Below, piece by piece: positions 26,585-35,273 of a stretch of 64,000 nt of DNA. The notes beneath the pieces are model-generated. The model saw only the letters and a program-made list of their open reading frames with translations. It ran no database searches and was not told the DNA's origin. Position 1 is the first letter of the stretch, and each line of letters begins with the position of its first letter. Source of the DNA: Litorimonas cladophorae. Lineage in GTDB: Bacteria > Pseudomonadota > Alphaproteobacteria > Caulobacterales > Maricaulaceae. The stretch lies in contig NZ_BMYV01000003.1 in the NCBI RefSeq assembly GCF_014652455.1, positions 335,299 to 399,298 on the forward strand, in the 5' to 3' direction. The position numbers were made by a program, and so were the translations under genes.

Positions 26585-28240
26585 CTAGTTAAAGAGCGTC
26601 TCGGCTGTCGGTTCCGCTGCAACGGCGTCTTCGGCCGCGGCTTCTTCTTCACCTTCAACAGGCTCTGGCTCTAGCGCTGACTCGTCGATCCAACCGGCTG
26701 CGACGCGGGCCATCATGATGAGGCGTGTCGCTTCGACATCGGTCAGTTTCATGTCTTCGATCATGCCCGCTTCATGCGTGCGTTCGCCGTTTCTATATTC
26801 GGAGTAACCGTTCAGGTCATCCGGAACGAGGCCAGCCACATCTTCGACAGTTTTGATTTCGTTCTCACCGAAGCGCACAGCCATTGGCAGTGTAACGCCT
26901 TCGATTTGGAGAACGCCATCTTCGACGCCGAGTTCGACGCGTTTGGCGTCTTGCTCTGCAGCGATGGTGTCCAGATATTCACGGGCACGAACCTGTAGCT
27001 CTTCGGCCGTCTCGTCATCAAAGCCTTCGATGGAGGTCAGGTCAGCCAATGCGACGTAACCGACTTCTTCCATCGTTTCGAAACCTTCGGAGACGAGAAG
27101 CTGTGCAACCATTTCGTCGACGTCGAGGCCTTTCATGAAGAGCTCGGAACGCTCTTTGAACTCTTGCTGGCGACGCTCAGACTCTTGCTCTTCCGTCAAG
27201 ATATCCAAAGCCCAACCTGAGAGTTGCGAGGCAAGACGCACGTTTTGGCCACGACGACCAATGGCGAGCGAAAGCTGCTCTTCTGGGACAACGACTTCGA
27301 TTTTGCCATTGGCTTCATCGATGACAACTTTCGAAACAGCGGCAGGCTGCAACGCATTGACGATGAACGTACCCATGTCTTCTGTGTAAGGAATGATGTC
27401 GATCCGTTCGCCTTGCAGCTCATTGACAACGGCCTGAACGCGGGAACCGCGCATACCGACGCAGGCCCCGACGGGGTCGATGGAACTGTCATTGGAATAG
27501 ACAGCGATCTTGGCGCGGGAGCCAGGGTCGCGTGCGACGCCAACGATTTGGATGATACCTTCGTACACTTCTGGCACTTCTTGCGCGAAGAGTTGCGCCA
27601 TGAATTGCGGATGCGCGCGAGACAGGAAGATTTGGCTGCCGCGCGGCTCTTCGCGGACGTCCATGATGTAGGAGCGGATACGGTCACCAGATTTGACGTT
27701 CTCACGCGGGAGAGCTTGATCACGACGGATGACGCCTTCGGCACGGCCAAGATCAACAATGATGTGACCATATTCGACGCGCTTGACGATACCATTGATG
27801 ATTTCGCCAACGCGGTCTTTGAATTCCATGAATTGACGCGCACGTTCGGCATCGCGGACTTTGCCCATGATGACTTGTTTTGCCATTTGCGCTTGGACGC
27901 GGCCAAATTCGAGCGGCGGGAGCGTTGTCGAAATCAGATCGCCAACTTCTTGTAGCTTATTATCCATCCGTGCGGTGGAGATGCCGACCTGTGTCGTTTC
28001 ATTTTCAACGGCGTCATCTTCGACGACTGTGATCACGCGAGCCAAAGTTTGCTCACCCGTGGCTGGGTTGATCTTGGCGCGAATGTCGAGCTCTGCACCA
28101 TAACGGAGGCGAGCGGCCTTTTGGATCGCTTCTTCGATAGCTTCCAAGACGATAGACTCGTCGATGGATTTCTCGCTGGCGACAGCTTTGGCAATCTGGA
28201 TAAGTTCCAGCTTATTGGCGGAAATTCCTGCGGTGGACAT
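26585..28240 (-). CDS. nusA: Transcription termination/antitermination factor NusA
   Basis: A 551-residue RNA polymerase-associated factor that controls pausing, termination and antitermination. An N-terminal polymerase-binding domain (1-125) with [15 protein letters not shown] is followed by S1 (about 135-200), and KH1-KH2 (about 230-350) with [20 protein letters not shown] and [19 protein letters not shown]. The C-terminal part has helix-hairpin-helix and acidic repeats, ending in an Ala/Glu-rich tail, as in alphaproteobacteria. It starts 1 base after the rimP stop, so it is co-transcribed and probably coupled. Confidence 0.98.
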   Translation of the reverse strand: MSTAGISANKLELIQIAKAVASEKSIDESIVLEAIEEAIQKAARLRYGAELDIRAKINPATGEQTLARVITVVEDDAVENETTQVGISTARMDNKLQEVGDLISTTLPPLEFGRVQAQMAKQVIMGKVRDAERARQFMEFKDRVGEIINGIVKRVEYGHIIVDLGRAEGVIRRDQALPRENVKSGDRIRSYIMDVREEPRGSQIFLSRAHPQFMAQLFAQEVPEVYEGIIQIVGVARDPGSRAKIAVYSNDSSIDPVGACVGMRGSRVQAVVNELQGERIDIIPYTEDMGTFIVNALQPAAVSKVVIDEANGKIEVVVPEEQLSLAIGRRGQNVRLASQLSGWALDILTEEQESERRQQEFKERSELFMKGLDVDEMVAQLLVSEGFETMEEVGYVALADLTSIEGFDDETAEELQVRAREYLDTIAAEQDAKRVELGVEDGVLQIEGVTLPMAVRFGENEIKTVEDVAGLVPDDLNGYSEYRNGERTHEAGMIEDMKLTDVEATRLIMMARVAAGWIDESALEPEPVEGEEEAAAEDAVAAEPTAETLFN

Positions 28241-28241
28241 C

Positions 28242-28808
28242 TTAGTCTTCCTTTTCAGCAGTTGAATTTGAATCCGCTGACTCAGAATCTTTCTGGGCAG
28301 CTTCTTTGGCCTCTTGGCCCTTTTTAATGAGTTCGTCGGTAATCAACAGTTTCGCTTCGGCAATCCAATCGAAAGGAATGGAGGCGGTGCTATCGGATTC
28401 ACCGTCGAGATTAATATCGACATGACCATCTTCGACACCCGCCAAAGTCCCGCGAAAGCGTTTGCGACCCTCGACGAGGCGGTCCAACTCGATACGCGCC
28501 ATATAGCCTTCGTAAAATTCAAAGGCGGCAAGATCGGTGAGCGGACGGTCCAGCCCCGGAGAGCTAACTTCGAGCATATAAGGATCGCTGATTGGGTCTT
28601 CGACTTCCATGATCGCGGACAACTCACGCGAGAGGTCAGCGCAGTTTTCAACGCTCATGAGACCATCTTTGATACGCTCGGCCATGATTTGCACGGTCTG
28701 ACGTTTGCCCGCCATGACGCGCACCCGCACGATATGCAGACCTAAATCAGCGGCAATTGGCTCGGCCAGCGCGAGAATACGCTCGTCTTTATTTGTCTTG
28801 GTCTTCAT
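28242..28808 (-). CDS. rimP: Ribosome maturation factor RimP
   Basis: A 188-residue protein required for 30S assembly. It contains the RimP N-domain (VEDPISDPYMLEVSSPGLDRPL motif region) and C-terminal Sm-like domain, ending in a charged Ala/Glu/Ser tail. The ATG at MKTKTNKDERILALAEP agrees with the family; the frame stays open for another 100 codons upstream through a duplicated 75-bp repeat, but that extension is not RimP. It overlaps nothing and is followed within 1 base by nusA, heading the operon. Confidence 0.95.
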   Translation of the reverse strand: MKTKTNKDERILALAEPIAADLGLHIVRVRVMAGKRQTVQIMAERIKDGLMSVENCADLSRELSAIMEVEDPISDPYMLEVSSPGLDRPLTDLAAFEFYEGYMARIELDRLVEGRKRFRGTLAGVEDGHVDINLDGESDSTASIPFDWIAEAKLLITDELIKKGQEAKEAAQKDSESADSNSTAEKED

Positions 28809-28842
28809 ATGAAGTCCGTCTTTCCACCCTATTTCAGGCAAT

Positions 28843-28865
28843 AAAAAAAGCGACCCGAGGGCCGC
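28843..28865 (-). terminator. Terminator-like hairpin just upstream of rimP
   Basis: Stem GCGACCC/GGGCCGC with one mismatch and a tight loop, then seven T on the minus strand (complement of 28843-28849). It lies at the rimP-proximal edge of a direct repeat and would end transcripts coming from the DUF2341 gene, insulating rimP. The small loop makes it less certain. Confidence 0.6.
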
Positions 28866-28937
28866 CCTGTCAGCATCTTGTGCTGCGGGATTGTTTTTGT
28901 TGATCCTTAGATAGGCTAGACACGCGGGATTGGCAAG
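28863..28937. repeat. 75-bp direct repeat, copy 1
   Basis: Identical to copy 2 (30447-30521) at 72 of 75 positions; mismatches at 28893, 28907 and 28917. The two copies, 1584 bases apart, bracket the DUF2341 gene. Read on the minus strand in the frame LANPACLAYLRINKNN..., all three differences are synonymous. Here the frame runs on into rimP in phase. Confidence 0.9.
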
Positions 28938-28962
28938 CCCCAAACGCGTTGCGCCCCACAGC

Positions 28963-30381
28963 TCAATCCAAGCGCCCCAAAATTCGGATGGAGAAGCTGG
29001 GTTGATCTCCGCTGTCATTGGGATTGAATTCGCCTGAGGGTGTGAACCGTACGTGGGTGACGTCGCCGTCAAATGGGGTGGATGGGACATAGGTGAAATC
29101 TGTACCATCTATAGAAAAGGACACATTGTCGCCCGTATCTGTAGGACCACCATAAGTGAAGCCCAAGCCTGACGGGACGGCGCCATCATCGAATTGAAAC
29201 ACCCTTGTCCCCGTGGTCATGAGGGACATATTAGGTGGGAACACATCGGTCAGTGCGATTGTGCCTGCATCAACTTTTTGCCCGGGGTTTGTGATTTCCA
29301 GATCGTAACGCGCAATCGCACCGGGGATAAAATATGGCGTCGGACTGGATGCGTCCATCACGAGGGATTTGGTCGCCCCCAATTCTGTGCTGCAACTCTC
29401 GGCGCTGGCTTTGGCCACGCTCACCGTCGTCGCGATACAGCGCGAGGCCCGCAGGGAGAAGTTTGACGAGGACAAGTCCTGCCAAGGTCCACCCGGGGCG
29501 CGCGCTTGAAACCCCGTGGGGCCATCGCAGCACCCTTCAAAACCCAGAGCTTCATAGCGGTGCCAGCCTTCGGGCAGGAAGATGTCGCCCTCTAATGTCT
29601 CCGCGGTATTGCCGTAATTATTTGCCCACCACAGATCGTCATTCCATTGTTCTTCTAACTCGACCCCACGCACATAGAGATGCCCGCCGCGTCCGAAATC
29701 CCCGCCATAGCGAAAGCCCCACGTGCCTTCTGTTGCGGAAGTGACGTTTAAAACCGCGCTGACGCACCAGCCATAATTGCCATTTGTTCCGCCCAGCGCG
29801 CGATTGTTCAGTCCCGAAATCGTGGTGCGGACACTGTCATCCACGTCGACCGTCGCGGCGCTAAATTGCGCGAGCCCATCGGCAGGACTGATCGGGTCAG
29901 CGGTGGAGACGCGACTGCGCAGACGCACGCCTACATCGGGGAACACGGCCCCTGCATTATTCCCAGAAGGCAAGCTTTCATCGCCCAAATAGATATACAG
30001 GGTCTCGCTTGTGCCGGGCGGTAAGGTCGGCAGGCGGACATAAAAACTCGCTGTGCGCGCCACACTGTCCCAGCCCGCCACGACGAAATTCACAGGCGTC
30101 AGATCATCGCCCAAAAAGACGCGGGCATCATTCCCGGCCAGCGAGAAATTATAACTGGCTGGAATATCGGCACTGGTTAAATCAATTCGGATTTCATCGG
30201 CGTGGCCCGCTGCGCCCGCCGTAATGGTGACGGGAATACGGTGACGGAAGCTACAGCTTTGTTCTGGCCATTCGGCATAGGCCAGCTGGGCCTGAAAGCT
30301 GAGTGTCAAAACACTCAGACAAACCAAAAGAAACCGCGCCAGAGCGAGGTGTCGAGAATATACGATCCTCTCCGTCCACAT
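28963..30381 (-). CDS. Secreted DUF2341/DUF11 surface protein
   Basis: A 472-residue exported protein. Residues about 14-37 form a signal peptide ending in QLAYA. A DUF2341-like domain (about 45-135, with FRHRIPVTI and the TLYIYLGD strand) is followed by a PA14-like/MshQ-style region with a Cys pair (HRYEALGFEGCCDGPTG), and a DUF11-like domain (about 340-420, IARYDLEITNPGQ). Such proteins are surface or pilus-associated adhesin-like factors; function is not proven. An ATG two codons after a TTG is used. The gene is bracketed by 75-bp direct repeats and separates the AAA ATPase from rimP. Confidence 0.75.
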   Translation of the reverse strand: MWTERIVYSRHLALARFLLVCLSVLTLSFQAQLAYAEWPEQSCSFRHRIPVTITAGAAGHADEIRIDLTSADIPASYNFSLAGNDARVFLGDDLTPVNFVVAGWDSVARTASFYVRLPTLPPGTSETLYIYLGDESLPSGNNAGAVFPDVGVRLRSRVSTADPISPADGLAQFSAATVDVDDSVRTTISGLNNRALGGTNGNYGWCVSAVLNVTSATEGTWGFRYGGDFGRGGHLYVRGVELEEQWNDDLWWANNYGNTAETLEGDIFLPEGWHRYEALGFEGCCDGPTGFQARAPGGPWQDLSSSNFSLRASRCIATTVSVAKASAESCSTELGATKSLVMDASSPTPYFIPGAIARYDLEITNPGQKVDAGTIALTDVFPPNMSLMTTGTRVFQFDDGAVPSGLGFTYGGPTDTGDNVSFSIDGTDFTYVPSTPFDGDVTHVRFTPSGEFNPNDSGDQPSFSIRILGRLD

Positions 30382-30446
30382 GCGCAAGAGTGTGAGGGGT
30401 TATGGTTAATTAGGGGTTTATGGGGTTTTGGGGGTGGTTAGAAGGT

Positions 30447-30521
30447 CGCCCTGTCAGCATCTTGTGCTGCGGGATTATTTTTGTTGATCCGTAGATAGGC
30501 CAGACACGCGGGATTGGCAAG
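30447..30521. repeat. 75-bp direct repeat, copy 2
   Basis: Second copy of the repeat at 28863-28937, located between the AAA ATPase stop and the start of the DUF2341 gene. Read on the minus strand the frame has no ATG, GTG or TTG start and stops at a TAA just after the repeat. The upstream sequence differs from that flanking copy 1, so identity is confined to the 75 bases. Confidence 0.9.
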
Positions 30522-30543
30522 GGGGGAGTTCAGGTTGCTCCCG

Positions 30544-31701
30544 TTATCGACTGGGCCACGCCCAATTGGTTTGATTGTCCAAACTCACTTCTGTTTCGCC
30601 GTGATCTTTCTTCAACGGAATAATCTGGCACTGAATTTCTGTTGTCAGGTAATCAATTAGAATTTTTGAATGTGAAATAATCAAAATCTGCGATTCCTCT
30701 GACGCCCGCGCAATCAAGCGCGCAAGTGGCGCGAGCAAGTCTTGGTGCAAGCTGGTTTCAGGTTCATTCAACACCAAGAACTCTGGCGGTCGAGGGCTTA
30801 ATAGTGCAGCGACCAACAGTATATAACGCAGTGTCCCATCGGAAAGCTCGCGTGCCGACAACTGTCGCAGCAATCCATATTGCGACATGAGGAGCTGGAA
30901 CCGTCCGTCCCGAATATCAAGAGATAGGGACGCACCAGGGAATGCATCTTCGATTGTAACGTCCAAGGCTCGACGATCGCCAATTTCCATGATTGTCTGA
31001 ACCGCGGCGGCCAAATCACTGCCATCAGGACTAAGAATCGGGGTCCGCGTCCCAATTTGTGATTGACGGGCGGGCGCATCTTCGTCCGTGCGAAAATGAT
31101 CATAAAACCGCCATTCGCGCATTTTCTCGCGCATCAGTAATAGCTCCGGCGCAAGGCGTGGGTCGACGCCATGCATCATCATACTGTCAAATGACGCAAT
31201 GTCTGAACCGGTCGTATGCCATGCCCCTGTTTCATTATCCTTTAGTGATACATGCGGCCCTGCCCGTTTCGCAATCGTAGTTGCGGGGCGCAGAACCTCG
31301 CCGACCCAAACAATTTCTTGTTTGATGACCGGATCATTTGCAAAAATGGATGACCCTGGAACGGGCAAGCCCAAATCGACGAGGTAACTGTAATCCTCGC
31401 TGGCGTAACCCAGTTTTAGCGCGACAGGTTTTTGTCTGACCGTTCCTTGAAGCGGGTGCTCACCACTGCGCATCGCGCGGGAGATATTTTCGGGGCCTGC
31501 CCAGAGCGTTGACGGAAAGCCGCCCTCTTTCGCGAGGGACGAAAACAACTGCCCGCGCGAGGTCTCAGTTAAAAGTTTCAGCGCCTTAAAAAGAGAAGAT
31601 TTCCCACTGCCATTCGGCCCTGTAACAATATTCACATTCTCCAGGTGGAGTTTCACATCTCGTAGTGAACGGTAACCAGAAATAGCAAGTTTTGTGATCA
31701 T
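30544..31701 (-). CDS. Stand-alone AAA/ABC-type ATPase (RecF/OLD-like)
   Basis: A 385-residue SMC-like ATPase. Walker A is GPNGSGKS at residues 28-35; the ABC signature is LSARELSDGTLRYI; the Walker B region is EFLVLNEPETSLHQDLL, with Asn in place of the usual Asp before Glu; the H-loop is IISHS. No TOPRIM or nuclease domain follows, so it is the AAA_21/DUF2813-like class rather than a complete OLD nuclease. Such proteins occur in repair and phage-defence settings, but no partner gene is visible here. It starts with ATG ATC and is not tightly coupled to a neighbour. Confidence 0.82.
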   Translation of the reverse strand: MITKLAISGYRSLRDVKLHLENVNIVTGPNGSGKSSLFKALKLLTETSRGQLFSSLAKEGGFPSTLWAGPENISRAMRSGEHPLQGTVRQKPVALKLGYASEDYSYLVDLGLPVPGSSIFANDPVIKQEIVWVGEVLRPATTIAKRAGPHVSLKDNETGAWHTTGSDIASFDSMMMHGVDPRLAPELLLMREKMREWRFYDHFRTDEDAPARQSQIGTRTPILSPDGSDLAAAVQTIMEIGDRRALDVTIEDAFPGASLSLDIRDGRFQLLMSQYGLLRQLSARELSDGTLRYILLVAALLSPRPPEFLVLNEPETSLHQDLLAPLARLIARASEESQILIISHSKILIDYLTTEIQCQIIPLKKDHGETEVSLDNQTNWAWPSR

Positions 31702-31748
31702 AGTTTACGTATGACAGCTATGGGTTGCGGATTTCTAAATTAATGCGC

Positions 31749-32696
31749 CTAGTTTAATTTAGTCGCTATGGCGTCCCAACATAAACTCGCCGCATCAACC
31801 CCACTGAATCGCTTAAGTTCCTGCACGCCCGTTGGGCTGGTAATATTTATCTCTGTCATTTTATCGCCAATGACGTCGATGCCGACCAAGATTTGACCGC
31901 GTGCCTTTAGCATTGGGCCGATGGCGTTGCAGATGCGCAGGTCGTCTTCGGTCAGTTCGGTGGGAACCGCTTGACCGCCAACATGCATGTTGGAGCGGGT
32001 TTCGCCCTTTTGCGGGACGCGGTTGATGGCGCCCACGGCTTCGCCGTCGATAATTAGAATGCGTTTGTCGCCCTTGACGACCAGCGGGAGAAAGGCTTGG
32101 GCGATGACGGGTTCGCGCGAGCTTTCCATGAACATTTCAAAGATCGAGCTGTAATTCGGGTCGCCCTTTTTGATACGGAAAATCCCCGCGCCACCATTGC
32201 CATAAAGCGGCTTGAGGATGATGTCCTTATATTCGGCGCGGAAGGCATCAATCGCCACGCGGTCCCGAGAGATCAGCGTCGCCGGCATCAGCTCTGGGTA
32301 ATCCAGCGGTAGGATTTTTTCGGGGCAGTCGCGGACCCATTTCGGATCATTCACGACAAGGGTCTTGCCCTCTAGCCGCTCCAGAATATGGGTCGCCGTG
32401 ATATAGGACATATCGAACGGCGGGTCTTGGCGCATCCAGACGACGTCAATATCGGTTTCCAGATCAATCAATTCACGTTCGCCAAAGATCGCAGGTTGGC
32501 TCTGATCGCGCTGAACCGTCATGGGTCGCGCGCGCGCCAAAATCCGTCCACGATCATAGGTCAGATGTTCTGGCCCATATTCCCACATCGTCCAACCGCG
32601 CGCTTGGGCGACTTCGGCCAAGGCGAATGTGGTGTCCCCGTCAATATTGACAGTTTCCATTGGGTCCATTTGGAAGGCAACGTGCTTGCGGGCCAT
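31749..32696 (-). CDS. gshB: Glutathione synthetase
   Basis: A 315-residue ATP-grasp enzyme joining gamma-glutamylcysteine and glycine to make glutathione. The N-terminal prokaryotic GSH-S domain contains DPMETVNIDGDTTF; the ATP-grasp part has LKPLYGNGGAGIFRIK and the C-terminal EINITSPTGVQEL with metal and substrate contacts. Length is typical. It is divergent from the fasciclin genes, with about 190 bases between. Confidence 0.97.
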   Translation of the reverse strand: MARKHVAFQMDPMETVNIDGDTTFALAEVAQARGWTMWEYGPEHLTYDRGRILARARPMTVQRDQSQPAIFGERELIDLETDIDVVWMRQDPPFDMSYITATHILERLEGKTLVVNDPKWVRDCPEKILPLDYPELMPATLISRDRVAIDAFRAEYKDIILKPLYGNGGAGIFRIKKGDPNYSSIFEMFMESSREPVIAQAFLPLVVKGDKRILIIDGEAVGAINRVPQKGETRSNMHVGGQAVPTELTEDDLRICNAIGPMLKARGQILVGIDVIGDKMTEINITSPTGVQELKRFSGVDAASLCWDAIATKLN

Positions 32697-32886
32697 AAGT
32701 TTAGTCTCGTTTCAGTTTGGTCTTAATTGGGACGGATAGGGCGGGAACTCAACCGCGCAAATGCGTGTTGTATGATTTAGCACGTCCGCGTGCAGGCATC
32801 GCGGCACTCGCCCCTGCGACAGTCTGTCTTGGAACATATCGGTCCCCCAATCGTACTTGAAGTAACCCCCACACTAGGAGACATAC

Positions 32887-33579
32887 ATGACTAACTTTTT
32901 GAAACTCGCTTCCGTATCTGCTTTGGCACTCGCGCTCACAGCTTGCGCCTCCACAGATAACAAATACTCCGTCGGCGTTGATGACAATGACCAGTATAGC
33001 TCCACAGCCGATGGGTCAGATGTTGAACTCTCCGATGCGCAAACATTTGGCATGGATGATGATGATCAGTTTGAAGCCACAACAGACACGAAAGCCGAAG
33101 GCGTAATGTTCGGCGGTGCGATGATGTATCCCAACAAGACAATCGTCGAGAACGCCAGCGCCGCAAACAATCTGACGACATTGGTGGCTTTGGTGAAACA
33201 AGCGCAACTCGTCGAGACATTGTCCAGCGACGGCCCGTTCACGGTCTTCGCCCCAACCGACACAGCTTTTTCCTATGTCCCATCCGAAACAACGACGGCG
33301 TTGATGCAAGATGAGAACCGCGAATTGCTGCAAGGCGTCCTGACCTATCATGTCGTCGCCGGTAAAATCACAGCGGCCGATTTGATTGGCAAAATTGAAG
33401 CCAATGGCGGGTCATTCTCCGCAGACACCGTCGCGGGGTCGCCCCTGAAATTCCGCGTCATGGACGGCAAAGTGAAAGTTATTGATGCCAAAGGCAACAT
33501 GGCGACCGTGACAAACGCCGATGTCATGCAATCTAATGGCGTCGTTCACGTGGTGAACTCGGTCTTGATGCCGAAATAG
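32887..33579 (+). CDS. Fasciclin (FAS1) domain lipoprotein, copy 1
   Basis: A 230-residue lipoprotein with lipobox LTAC (Cys 20). A linker of Asp-rich segments, including two related acidic stretches (DDNDQYSS and DDDDQFEA), may bind cations. One FAS1 domain covers about residues 95-230: TLVALVKQAQLVETL then the H1-type FTVFAPTDTAFSYVP, H2-type GVLTYHVVAGKI, and the C-terminal VIDAKGNMATVTNADV and VHVVNSVLMPK. FAS1 proteins are adhesion or surface proteins. It is a close paralogue of the next gene, with nearly identical first 11 codons, so the pair arose by tandem duplication. Confidence 0.92.
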   Translation: MTNFLKLASVSALALALTACASTDNKYSVGVDDNDQYSSTADGSDVELSDAQTFGMDDDDQFEATTDTKAEGVMFGGAMMYPNKTIVENASAANNLTTLVALVKQAQLVETLSSDGPFTVFAPTDTAFSYVPSETTTALMQDENRELLQGVLTYHVVAGKITAADLIGKIEANGGSFSADTVAGSPLKFRVMDGKVKVIDAKGNMATVTNADVMQSNGVVHVVNSVLMPK

Positions 33580-33600
33580 CGCAACACAAACTCTAACAAC

Positions 33601-33633
33601 GGTTCCGGCGTCTCTTCCCTCCCCGCCGGAACC
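33601..33633. other. Hairpin between the two fasciclin genes
   Basis: Perfect 9-bp inverted repeat GGTTCCGGC/GCCGGAACC with a 15-base loop, 22 bases after the copy 1 stop. Without a T-run it is a weak terminator or an mRNA-stability or processing element. Confidence 0.5.
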
Positions 33634-33724
33634 ACCCCTACCGAAGCTGTTGGCCACAAAAAAGCCTTAGACGCGTGTCATAGACCGCAGTCCAGCCCCC
33701 TCCCCCCACAATTGGAGACTTAAT

Positions 33725-34423
33725 ATGACTAACTTTTTGAAACTTGCATCCGTATCTGTCCTTGCTCTAGCGCTCACCGCCTGTGGCGCAGAAGATTCCA
33801 AAATGGCCGATAAGGTCGCCGAAACAACCGTCGCCGCAGAAGCCGATATGAAAGCTGCTGCCGCCAAGGCTGAGGCCGAAATGAAGCAAGCTGCCGCAAA
33901 GGCAAAAGCGGAAGCCGACAAATTGCAAGCCAGCATGAACGTTAACGTCATGGTCGGCGGCGCAGCCATGTCGCCGACAAAGACAATTGTCGAAAACGCA
34001 AGGCAAGCCGATAATCTGAAAACCCTCGTCGCCTTGGTCAAACAAGCGCAGCTTGCCGATACGTTATCGCGCCCCGGTCCTTATACCGTCTTCGCGCCAA
34101 CCGACGCAGCGTTCAAAGCCGTCCCAAAAGAAACAACGGCCGCCCTGATGAAGGACGAAAACCGTAAAACACTGCAAGGGATTCTGACCTATCATGTGGT
34201 TGCCGGCAAAATGACCGCGTCAGATCTGGTCAAACAAATCGAAAAGAACGGCGGGTCTTACACAGCCGAAACTGTTGCAGGCGGCGATTTGAAGTTCCGT
34301 TTGGATGGGTCAAAGGTGAAAATTACGGATGGAAAGGGCGGTGTGTCCACCGTCACAATCGCCGATGTGATGCAATCCAATGGCGTTGTTCATGTTGTCG
34401 ACACAGTGTTGATGCCGAAATAA
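33725..34423 (+). CDS. Fasciclin (FAS1) domain lipoprotein, copy 2
   Basis: A 232-residue lipoprotein (lipobox LTAC) with the same start, MTNFLKLASVS, and the same FAS1 domain as copy 1 (YTVFAPTDAAFKAVP, GILTYHVVAGKM, VHVVDTVLMPK). The linker, about residues 30-75, is completely different: an Ala/Lys/Glu repeat (KAAAAKAEAEMKQAAAKAKA) that looks like a long alpha-helix or coiled coil rather than the acidic linker of copy 1. This suggests diverged positioning of the same adhesion domain. Ribosome site GGAG precedes the ATG. Confidence 0.92.
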   Translation: MTNFLKLASVSVLALALTACGAEDSKMADKVAETTVAAEADMKAAAAKAEAEMKQAAAKAKAEADKLQASMNVNVMVGGAAMSPTKTIVENARQADNLKTLVALVKQAQLADTLSRPGPYTVFAPTDAAFKAVPKETTAALMKDENRKTLQGILTYHVVAGKMTASDLVKQIEKNGGSYTAETVAGGDLKFRLDGSKVKITDGKGGVSTVTIADVMQSNGVVHVVDTVLMPK

Positions 34424-34449
34424 ATCTCAAAGCGTTTTAAACGCACTTC

Positions 34450-34482
34450 GCCCCGTCGCGCCTTGCGCGGTGGGGCTTTTTT
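34450..34482 (+). terminator. Terminator after fasciclin copy 2
   Basis: Eleven-base-pair stem starting GCCCCGTCGCG and closing CGCGGTGGGGC (with G-T pairs), five-base loop, followed by TTTTTT. Strong rho-independent terminator. Confidence 0.88.
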
Positions 34483-34518
34483 GTGTCAGGGAATAGAGCA
34501 ACTTATAAAGGCTACCGC

Positions 34519-34833
34519 ATGATCCTCTCGAACACTGAAACTATTCCTGGTTCTGAAATCACCCGCCACATCGGACTGGTTCAGGGCAATACTGTCCGCG
34601 CTAAACATGTCGGGCGCGACCTGATGGCGGGTCTGAAAAACATCGTGGGCGGAGAGCTGCGCGGATATACGGAATTGCTTGAAGACGCGCGCAAAGAAGC
34701 CACCGCCCGTATGATCGAAGCGGCCCAGATCCGAGGCGCAAATGCTATTGTTAATGTTCGCTTCTCGACCAGTGCCATCACAAATGGGGCGTCAGAACTT
34801 TATGTTTACGGCACGGCTGTGGTGATCGCCTAA
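34519..34833 (+). CDS. YbjQ/UPF0145 heavy-metal-binding-like protein
   Basis: A 104-residue cytoplasmic protein of the YbjQ family: it begins MILSNTETIPG, has the conserved IVGGELRGYTELLEDARKEA helix and the GANAIVNVRF strand. The family forms pentamers and its function is unknown. The ATG is preferred over an upstream start that adds 12 residues. Its stop overlaps the start of the next gene (TAATG), suggesting translational coupling. Confidence 0.9.
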   Translation: MILSNTETIPGSEITRHIGLVQGNTVRAKHVGRDLMAGLKNIVGGELRGYTELLEDARKEATARMIEAAQIRGANAIVNVRFSTSAITNGASELYVYGTAVVIA

Positions 34834-35273
34834 TGTACGAGCTCGGCTTCAGTGCGCTCTTGCTAATTATCGGCGTGATATTTGGCACGCGGGCACAACG
34901 AAAACATATTGAACAATTGGACAGGCGCGAAGCTGCGCTATCCTATTTGGTCGTGACTAATTTGAAAACGATCCCTGATGGCCTGGGCCAGCCCTTGCTG
35001 GTCACAGGGTCAGTCGTGATCGCATTTGATTATTTCCGTCGCTTTATCGCCTCCATTATCATGTTAGTCGGTGGAAATATTTCCATGTATGAGGTGATGT
35101 TGGACCGTGCGCGGCGCGAAGCCCTTGTCCGTTTATTGGAACAAGCAGACGCCGCAGGCGCGCGCGAGGTTCATAATGTGCGTTTCGAATTTTCGCGTGT
35201 GGGGTCTTCCGCACAGCAAGCCGGTGTCGGTGGTGGCGCGGAATTATTCGCTTATGGGACAGCTGTACGATGA
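34833..35273 (+). CDS. Membrane-anchored YbjQ-like protein
   Basis: A 146-residue protein with one N-terminal transmembrane helix (about 2-19), then a YbjQ-like fold: EQLDRREAALSYLVVTNLKT, VTGSVVIAFDYFRR, VGGNISMYEVMLDRARREAL and REVHNVRFEFSR. The same family core as the preceding gene therefore occurs in a membrane-tethered form. It overlaps both neighbours: TAATG at its start, ATGA at its end. Its function is unknown. Confidence 0.78.
   Translation: MYELGFSALLLIIGVIFGTRAQRKHIEQLDRREAALSYLVVTNLKTIPDGLGQPLLVTGSVVIAFDYFRRFIASIIMLVGGNISMYEVMLDRARREALVRLLEQADAAGAREVHNVRFEFSRVGSSAQQAGVGGGAELFAYGTAVR

Noticed and set aside
28809..29108. Long N-terminal extension of rimP
   Set aside because: The frame is open, but it runs through the duplicated repeat and does not resemble RimP; the ATG at 28808 fits the family.
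30406..30420. TTAA-N7-TTTA upstream of the DUF2341 gene as a CtrA box
   Set aside because: One base off the consensus and the stretch is generally AT-rich; not distinct enough to call.
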